Shown in pieces: positions 7,005-10,627 of a stretch of DNA of 10,627 nucleotides. Positions within the stretch are counted from its first letter, which is position 1. Every line of letters begins with the position of its first letter. Location: the NCBI GenBank assembly GCA_035552275.1, contig DASZLR010000086.1, positions 1 through 10,627 of the forward strand. The letters run 5' to 3'. The translations under genes were made by a program, and so were the position numbers. The DNA is from DASVLX01 sp035552275. GTDB taxonomy: Bacteria > Actinomycetota > Actinomycetes > Mycobacteriales > Pseudonocardiaceae. Below the pieces are notes generated by a model. That model was not told the DNA's origin. It was given only the letters and a program-made list of their open reading frames with translations, and searched no databases.

Positions 7005-7465
7005 CGGTTTTTCCCAGCCGCGAGCCGCACCGCGTCCAGGATCTGCTCGTATCCGGTGCAGCGGCACAGGTTCCCGGCCAGCGCCTCGCGGATCTCCGGA
7101 TCGGTCGGCCGCTCGACCCGGCGGAGCAGGTCGTGCGCGGCGACGATCAGCCCCGGCGTGCAGAATCCGCACTGCACCGCGCCGGCCTCGACAAACGCCT
7201 CCTGCACCGGGTCCAGCTCATCACCCTCGGCCAGACCCTCCACGGTGCGCACCGCGCGGCCCTCGGCCTGACCGGCCGCGACCAGGCAGGCGCATACCGG
7301 CGTGTCGTCCAGATACACCGTGCATGAGCCGCATTCGCCCTGCTCGCAAGCATTTTTGGAGCCGGGCAGGCCGAACCGCTCACGCAGTGCGTAGAGCAGG
7401 CTCTCGCCCTCCCAGACATCGTCGGCGGTGCGCGGCTCGCCGTTGATCGTGACCTTCAGGCGCAT
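7001..7465 (-). CDS. Xanthine dehydrogenase family, [2Fe-2S] (small) subunit
   Basis: A 154-residue electron-transfer subunit that carries two [2Fe-2S] clusters between the Mo centre and FAD. The N-terminal plant-ferredoxin-type cluster is held by Cys40, Cys45 and Cys48 (ACEQGECGSC) and Cys60; the C-terminal helical-bundle cluster by Cys99, Cys102 (VQCGFCTPG), Cys134 and Cys136 (NLCRCTGY). Both motif sets are intact and the length is normal for the family (about 150-165). ATG 7465 gives the usual MRLKVTINGE beginning; an upstream in-frame start would add 11 residues. The gene overlaps the end of the FAD-subunit gene by 10 nt and the start of the Mo-subunit gene by 4 nt (ATGA), implying translational coupling and balanced subunit synthesis. 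Confidence 0.95.
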   Translation of the reverse strand: MRLKVTINGEPRTADDVWEGESLLYALRERFGLPGSKNACEQGECGSCTVYLDDTPVCACLVAAGQAEGRAVRTVEGLAEGDELDPVQEAFVEAGAVQCGFCTPGLIVAAHDLLRRVERPTDPEIREALAGNLCRCTGYEQILDAVRLAAGKNR

Positions 7466-8340
7466 GCCGGCCAGTTCCCTTCCCGGTAGTCCTGCCACGC
7501 CCAGCCGAGAGTGCGGCGGGCCAGCACGGCCAGCGCGTGCCGGCGATAGCCGGCGCTGCCCCGCACGTCGTCGATCGGCGCGGCGGCCGCCGCGACCAAC
7601 TCGCCGAACCGACGGATCACGGTGTCCGGCAACGGTTTCCTGGTCTGCCAGTAGTCATGCGCGGCCAGCTCGCCGGCCAGGAATTCCATGGCCGCCGTGG
7701 CACGGCGTGGAGTGGGCGCGGCCGAACCGATCGCCGCGCCGACCCGCCCGGCGGACGGGAACAGCGCCAGGCCGACCGAGCACACCGCGATCACCATCGC
7801 GTTGCGAGTGCCGACCTTGGCGAACTGCTGTGGCCCGTCGGCCGCCGGCAGGTGCACCGCGGCGATCAGCTCGTCCGGTTCCAGCGCGGTTTTCTTCGGT
7901 CCCAGGTAGTACTCGCTGGCCGGGACGGTCCGTGCGCCGCGCACTGAGGCGAGCTCGACGGCGGCGTCGGTGGCCAGCAGCACGGGGTGGGCGTCGCCGG
8001 CGGGGGAGCCCGCGCCGAGATTGCCGCCGACCGTGCCCCGGTTGCGGATCTGCGGCGAGCCGACCGTGCGACTGGCCATGGCCAGCCCCGGCAGCTCATC
8101 GCCCAGTTCGGTGATGATCCGGGTGTACGACACGCCGGCGCCGAGCCGGATTCGGCCGTCCGTCCGGTCCCATTCGGCGAGTTCGGCGATGCCGGTCAGG
8201 TCAAGCAGCGCGGTCGGCCGACGCAGGTCGAAGTTGATCTCGACCATGACGTCCGTGCCGCCGGCGATGGGCAGCGCGCCGGGGTGTTCGGCCTTGGTCG
8301 CCAGGGCTTCGGCCCACGTCGCGGGTCGCCGGAAGTCCAC
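7456..8340 (-). CDS. Xanthine dehydrogenase family, FAD-binding (medium) subunit
   Basis: A 294-residue flavoprotein subunit (PCMH-type FAD domain plus CO dehydrogenase flavoprotein C-terminal domain) that delivers electrons to the final acceptor. Visible motifs are the FAD pyrophosphate loop PIAGGTDVMVEI (24-35) and the second FAD loop TVGGNLGAGSPAGDAHPVLLA (103-123). The C-terminal domain contains FAKVGTRNAMVIAVCSVGLAL. GTG 8340 is chosen because the minus strand has GGGAGGAGG (8354-8346) 5 nt upstream and the protein then begins VDFRRPATW, the usual family start. The longer frame to 8475 would add 45 atypical residues through the ribosome site. It is the first gene of the three-gene operon and is expressed divergently from the DUF998 gene. 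It contains no dedicated Fe-S cysteines, as expected for a separate-subunit enzyme. Confidence 0.93.
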   Translation of the reverse strand: MDFRRPATWAEALATKAEHPGALPIAGGTDVMVEINFDLRRPTALLDLTGIAELAEWDRTDGRIRLGAGVSYTRIITELGDELPGLAMASRTVGSPQIRNRGTVGGNLGAGSPAGDAHPVLLATDAAVELASVRGARTVPASEYYLGPKKTALEPDELIAAVHLPAADGPQQFAKVGTRNAMVIAVCSVGLALFPSAGRVGAAIGSAAPTPRRATAAMEFLAGELAAHDYWQTRKPLPDTVIRRFGELVAAAAAPIDDVRGSAGYRRHALAVLARRTLGWAWQDYREGNWPACA

Positions 8341-8345
8341 GCCAG

Positions 8346-8354
8346 CCTCCTCCC
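8346..8354 (-). promoter_or_regulatory. Strong ribosome binding site of the molybdo-hydroxylase operon
   Basis: The minus strand reads GGGAGGAGG, then 5 nt, then GTG at 8340. This near-perfect Shine-Dalgarno decides the start of the FAD subunit and suggests good translation of the first operon gene. Confidence 0.75.
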
Positions 8355-8469
8355 TCGCCGCTGGAACCCAGGAAGCCCACCAGACGCCCACAGGGTAACG
8401 CCGAGCAGCCGTTTTGCCGCGCGGACGTGAACCCACGCCGTCCAGCGGATGGCTTTCCGGTACGGTCGA

Positions 8470-8485
8470 CGGCACTCACGTGCCG
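8470..8485. repeat. Inverted repeat CGGCAC-TCAC-GTGCCG
   Basis: A perfect 6-bp inverted repeat with a 4-nt spacer lies 5 nt from a second inverted repeat in the divergent promoter region. It could be a regulator half-site pair or a small hairpin in the xanthine dehydrogenase leader. It lacks a T-run, so it is not a good terminator. Confidence 0.4.
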
Positions 8486-8490
8486 AATAA

Positions 8491-8508
8491 ATCAGGGATA
8501 ACCCTGAT
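8491..8508. promoter_or_regulatory. Candidate operator ATCAGGG-N4-CCCTGAT
   Basis: A perfect 7-bp inverted repeat (ATCAGGG / CCCTGAT, spacer ATAA) is centred in the A+T-rich part of the divergent region, about 150 nt from the operon start and 90 nt from the DUF998 start. The symmetry and size fit a dimeric regulator site that could control one or both transcripts. The regulator is not identifiable from the window. Confidence 0.45.
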
Positions 8509-8584
8509 GACGGTCGGGGGTTAACCGGATGGCCGCCCAACGTCGCGCGGTCGAGACTGTTTGTGTGCGATCAGCGAACCAAAC

Positions 8585-8590
8585 AGGAGG
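8585..8590 (+). promoter_or_regulatory. Consensus ribosome binding site of the DUF998 gene
   Basis: AGGAGG is followed by 7 nt and ATG 8598. It fixes the start; the longer in-frame opening at 8529 runs through this site and is rejected. Confidence 0.8.
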
Positions 8591-8597
8591 CAATCCT

Positions 8598-9356
8598 ATG
8601 CTGGCGGAGGCCCCGAGCCCAGGGGAACGAACCGAGCCGCGACCGGAACCACCCAGGTGGAGAAGGTTCGCGACGGTCGGGAACCGGTGGCTGGTGCCTT
8701 TCGCGCTGACCGCGGTCGCGGTCTCGCTGGTCATGATGGTCTGGCTGCATCTGCTGCCGGGTTGGGGCGGCGTGAACCCGGTGACCGGCATGCTCAGCGA
8801 CTACGGCGTGCGGCCGGATGGCTGGGTGTTCGACACCGCGCTGGACATCCTCAGCGTCGGCTCGGCCGCGGTGCTGGTGAAAATGGCCCGGTACGGCGTG
8901 CTGCGCGACCGGATCGAGCTGGTCGCGATGGCCTGTTGGTGTGTGTGCCTGGTCGGCGTCGCGGTGTTCACCAAGGACCCGAACAGCGGCGGCGACACGT
9001 TCCGCGGTGCGGTCCACCTGTACTCGACGGCGGCGGCGTGCGGCAGCCTGCCGCTGGCGGCGTTGATCATCGGCTGGCGGCATCGGCGCGATCCGCACTG
9101 GCGGCGCTGGGCGTGGACCAGCCAGGGGCTGGCGATGCTGTCGGTGCCGTTCGTGATGCCGTTCGTGATCTCGTTCTTCATCATCAGGATGACCCATTCC
9201 AGCGGCGTGTCCGGGGTGCCCACCGGGCTGGTCGAGCGGCTGATGGGCATGCTGGACATGGCCATCCTGGTGGTGCTGGCGCTGTGGGCGCACCGCGCGG
9301 CCGGCCGTCGGCCGCTGCTGGCGTGGTGGGGCCGAGGGCGGTTGGCCCATGACTGA
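8598..9356 (+). CDS. DUF998 family integral membrane protein
   Basis: A 252-residue membrane protein of the DUF998 family, whose function is not established. After a Pro/Glu-rich cytoplasmic N-terminus (1-30) there are about six hydrophobic segments (33-52, 80-97, 108-125, 138-160, 173-195, 216-233). The loop NPVTGMLSDYGVRPDGWVFD (60-79) with its conserved S-DY and the TFRGAVHLYSTAAACGS segment (134-150, with a membrane His) are the features that make it DUF998-like. The start is fixed by AGGAGG. Its TGA lies 6-8 nt inside the ankyrin gene (8-nt overlap), so it is the first gene of a coupled DUF998-ankyrin-DUF433 unit, divergent from the molybdo-hydroxylase operon. Nothing in the sequence indicates enzymatic activity. 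Confidence 0.85.
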   Translation: MLAEAPSPGERTEPRPEPPRWRRFATVGNRWLVPFALTAVAVSLVMMVWLHLLPGWGGVNPVTGMLSDYGVRPDGWVFDTALDILSVGSAAVLVKMARYGVLRDRIELVAMACWCVCLVGVAVFTKDPNSGGDTFRGAVHLYSTAAACGSLPLAALIIGWRHRRDPHWRRWAWTSQGLAMLSVPFVMPFVISFFIIRMTHSSGVSGVPTGLVERLMGMLDMAILVVLALWAHRAAGRRPLLAWWGRGRLAHD

Positions 9357-9750
9357 CCCGCGTGATTCCGCGCCTGATCCGGAGCTGGTCGAGCTGGCCA
9401 CCCGGATCTTCGGCTTGGCGCGGGCCGGCGAGGCCGAGCAGTTGGCCGCGTACCTGGATGCCGGCCTGCCGGTCAACTTCGCCAACGACAGCGGCGACAC
9501 GCTGGTGATGCTCGCCGCCTACCACGGGCACCCGGCGGCCGTGCGCGGCCTGCTGGCTCGCGGCGCGGACCCGAACCGGGCGAACGACCGCGGTCAGACC
9601 CCGTTGGCCGGAGCGGTGTTCAAGGGCGAGACGGACGTGGTGCGCGCGCTGCTGGACGGCGGCGCCGATCCGACCGTCGGCCAGCCCTCGGCCGTGGAAG
9701 CCGCCGCCATGTTCGGCAAATCCGACCTGCTGGCCCTGTTCAACCGGTGA
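9349..9750 (+). CDS. Small ankyrin-repeat protein
   Basis: A 133-residue soluble protein made almost entirely of ankyrin repeats, which act as protein-protein interaction scaffolds. A first, capping repeat covers about 16-47 (ARAGEAEQLAAYLDAGLPVNFAN). Two canonical repeats follow: 49-79 (SGDTLVMLAAYHGHPAAVRGLLARGADPNRAN) and 82-111 (GQTPLAGAVFKGETDVVRALLDGGADP). A partial C-terminal cap covers 114-133. No signal peptide or membrane segment is visible, so it is probably cytoplasmic. It begins inside the end of the DUF998 gene and its TGA forms a GTGA overlap with the DUF433 gene, so all three are probably translated as a unit. Similar short ankyrin proteins are widespread in actinomycetes without known targets; the binding partner here might be the DUF998 protein, but that is inference. 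Confidence 0.92.
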   Translation: MTDPRDSAPDPELVELATRIFGLARAGEAEQLAAYLDAGLPVNFANDSGDTLVMLAAYHGHPAAVRGLLARGADPNRANDRGQTPLAGAVFKGETDVVRALLDGGADPTVGQPSAVEAAAMFGKSDLLALFNR

Positions 9751-10082
9751 CTCATCAGCGGATCACCGTGGGCGCCCAGCAGATGGGCGGACTGCCGTGC
9801 ATCCGTGGTTTGCGGATTCCTGTCACCACCGTGATCGCCATGCTGGCTGATGGGATGACGGTGTCGGAGGTACTGGCCGTTACTCGGAACTGCTCACTGA
9901 CGCGGCGGACGGCATCGAATGTTGGTGCAGGTCACAGTGCGGACCATTCGTCCTTGTGGCCGAAGCCAGTGCGGTTGTTGATCAAGCGCAGCCAGGTCGG
10001 GGCCACTGCCCACATCGCTGTGCGTTCCATTGCGGCAACGAGCGTAGCGTCGGCTACGACGAAGGGGAATCGCGCGCTGTAG
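9747..10082 (+). pseudogene. DUF433 (antitoxin-like) gene, truncated and probably broken by a frameshift
   Basis: The first ~45 codons clearly encode a DUF433 domain, the small winged-helix family often found as the antitoxin partner of PIN-like DUF5615 toxins: HQRITVGAQQMGGLPCIRG followed by LRIPVTTVIAMLADGMTVSEVLA. The family then expects a YPxLTxxDIxxAL segment. In this frame the sequence instead becomes unrelated (VTRNCSLTRRTASN) and runs on to 10082, antisense to the 3' end of the next gene. Shifting one base near 9879-9880 gives RYSELLTDAADGIE, which partly restores the expected pattern, so a frameshift is likely, followed by further decay or truncation. GTG 9747 overlaps the ankyrin stop (GTGA). 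No toxin gene follows, so if expressed it is an orphan. An alternative is a genuine 111-residue protein with a novel tail, which I think less likely. Confidence 0.68.
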
Positions 10083-10408
10083 ATGTCCCAAGCGGCATTC
10101 CGATCGTCTCCTTCGAGCCGTTGGCACCGCCCCCGTCCCTGCACGCCCGTCAGGTCACTCCATTCCTGGCCGTCCTGCTGGGCGGTGAAGGCCACCTGAG
10201 CCGGGGACTGGTCCTGCAGGGCTCGGCCATGCCGAGTGCTGGTGGACGTCACGAAGACCAGTGCGGGCCTGGGGCCCGTGGCCGGGGCATACAAGACGGC
10301 GCAGGCCCCCGGACCGCTCTCGTCCACATAGGCAAGGGTCATTGTCGTGTAGCTGGCGAGCGATTGGCGGATAGCGGCCGGCATCGGCGGGGTGGTGCCT
10401 GCGTTCAC
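9932..10408 (-). CDS. Pyridoxamine 5'-phosphate oxidase-like split-barrel (FMN-binding) family protein
   Basis: A 158-residue cytoplasmic protein with the split beta-barrel pattern of pyridoxamine 5'-phosphate oxidase-like flavoproteins: MTLAYVDESGPGACAVLYA (23-41, first strands), ALVFVTSTSTRHGRALQDQ (49-67, the region that usually contacts FMN phosphate), VAFTAQQDGQEW (72-83), the GVQGRGRCQRLEG strand (88-100), AWDIYSARFPFV (106-117) and the C-terminal PTWLRLINNRTGFGHKDEW (137-155). The last segment is typical of a subfamily in actinomycetes with no defined substrate. The true PdxH residues cannot be confirmed, so vitamin B6 synthesis should not be assumed. GTG 10408 is preferred because AGGAAGGG (10428-10421) precedes it by 12 nt; ATG 10384 is an alternative. 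Base composition is slightly lower than in the surroundings. A MarR-type gene lies upstream on the same strand and may regulate it. Confidence 0.85.
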   Translation of the reverse strand: MNAGTTPPMPAAIRQSLASYTTMTLAYVDESGPGACAVLYAPATGPRPALVFVTSTSTRHGRALQDQSPAQVAFTAQQDGQEWSDLTGVQGRGRCQRLEGDDRNAAWDIYSARFPFVVADATLVAAMERTAMWAVAPTWLRLINNRTGFGHKDEWSAL

Positions 10409-10541
10409 TGAGGTTCTTTTCCCTTCCTCAAGAGATATCGACACAGGTGGCAAGGGTTCGGCAGCGGGCCGGGACCCGGCGTCGTCAAATGGTCCGCCTG
10501 TCGTCCGCCAGTGACGGACGGCTCGGCGGGTTTCCCAGGGC
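10409..10541. other. Intergenic region between MarR-type gene and split-barrel flavoprotein gene
   Basis: About 130 nt without a convincing gene on either strand. It holds the leader of the flavoprotein gene and a 6-bp inverted repeat CGTCCG-N7-CGGACG at 10502-10520. That repeat lies just beyond the MarR-type stop; it has no T-run, so it could be a weak terminator or an operator. Confidence 0.4.
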
Positions 10542-10627
10542 TCACTCGGTGTCGTGAGCACCGAGGATCCTGTTGGAGAGGCGGAAGAACTGTTCGCGCT
10601 CAGCCGGCGACAGTTCTCCCAGGAGCA
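10542..10627 (-). CDS. Probable MarR-family regulator, C-terminal end (5' part outside window)
   Basis: The minus strand from the window edge gives 27 codons and a TGA (10544-10542): LLGELSPAEREQFFRLSNRILGAHDTE. This matches the usual last dimerisation helix of MarR-type winged-helix repressors (LLxxLSPxEREQFxxLLxRLL). Only this tail is present, so the DNA-binding domain cannot be inspected. The gene is on the same strand as the split-barrel flavoprotein gene and 133 nt upstream of it, which suggests a regulator-target pair. The assignment rests on one short but characteristic segment. Confidence 0.6.
   Translation of the reverse strand, partial: LLGELSPAEREQFFRLSNRILGAHDTE

Larger units (their letters stand above)
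8341..8597. promoter_or_regulatory. Divergent promoter region between the molybdo-hydroxylase operon and the DUF998 gene
   Basis: These 257 nt hold no convincing gene and separate two divergently transcribed units, so they must carry both promoters. The middle is noticeably A+T-richer (about 8483-8503, with AATAAATCAGGGATAA). I can see two inverted repeats there (listed separately) but no unambiguous -10/-35 pair; on the minus strand TTATCC or TTATTC are possible -10 elements. Confidence 0.5.

Noticed and set aside
7005..7172. 56-residue N-terminal extension of the molybdopterin subunit
   Set aside because: It lies within the 2Fe-2S gene in another frame and is Arg/Pro-rich; the ATG at 7004 with an ATGA overlap gives the usual family start.
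8341..8475. 45-residue N-terminal extension of the FAD subunit
   Set aside because: It would run through the strong GGGAGGAGG ribosome site and adds sequence not seen at the start of this family.
10409..10561. Upstream extension of the split-barrel flavoprotein to 10561
   Set aside because: The extension overlaps the end of the MarR-type gene and has no family similarity; a Shine-Dalgarno precedes GTG 10408.
1..10627. CRISPR arrays, tRNA or rRNA genes, transposases
   Set aside because: No regularly spaced repeats, cloverleaf-like segments or transposase motifs were seen on reading either strand.

Overview
The window looks like chromosomal DNA from a high-GC Gram-positive actinomycete. The main genes are roughly 70-80% G+C with strong third-position GC bias, GTG starts are common, and neighbouring genes often overlap by 4-10 nt. 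The families present (DUF6297-like ABC permease, three-gene molybdo-hydroxylase operon, DUF998, HAF repeats) are typical of filamentous Actinomycetota. I cannot name the genus from sequence alone.

Layout. (1) 1-423 (+): C-terminal part of an aldo/keto reductase. (2) 512-2662 (+): a small ABC exporter unit with a possible 41-aa membrane micro-ORF, a short ATPase and a multi-spanning permease, linked by start/stop overlaps; a 17-bp tandem duplication sits at the ATPase/permease junction. (3) 2665-4416 (-): a lower-GC gene for an AlbA_2/GHKL-type ATP-binding regulator, convergent with the permease with only 2 nt between the stop codons. It is preceded by a striking A+T-rich 50-bp palindrome (4433-4482). 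(4) 4528-4678 (-): a frameshifted remnant of a HAF-repeat protein. (5) 4728-8340 (-): a three-gene xanthine dehydrogenase-type operon in the order FAD subunit, 2Fe-2S subunit, molybdopterin subunit, with overlapping genes. (6) 8341-8597: a divergent promoter region with two short inverted repeats. (7) 8598-about 9890 (+): DUF998 membrane protein, small ankyrin-repeat protein and a DUF433 (antitoxin-like) gene, all overlapping; the DUF433 gene is damaged after its first ~45 codons and has no toxin partner. (8) 9932-10408 (-): a pyridoxamine 5'-phosphate oxidase-like split-barrel protein. (9) 10542-10627 (-): the 3' end of a probable MarR-type regulator.

How they work together. The ATPase and permease should form one transporter. 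The three molybdo-hydroxylase subunits should assemble into one cytoplasmic enzyme passing electrons from the Mo centre through two 2Fe-2S clusters to FAD. The 2660-4700 stretch (low-GC regulator, large palindrome, decayed HAF gene) and the 9750-10440 stretch (decayed DUF433, lower GC) look like accessory segments set into a conventional chromosome. I see no complete defence system, CRISPR array, transposase or RNA gene. The strongest candidates for something new are the AlbA_2/GHKL gene with its palindrome and the DUF998-ankyrin-DUF433 operon.
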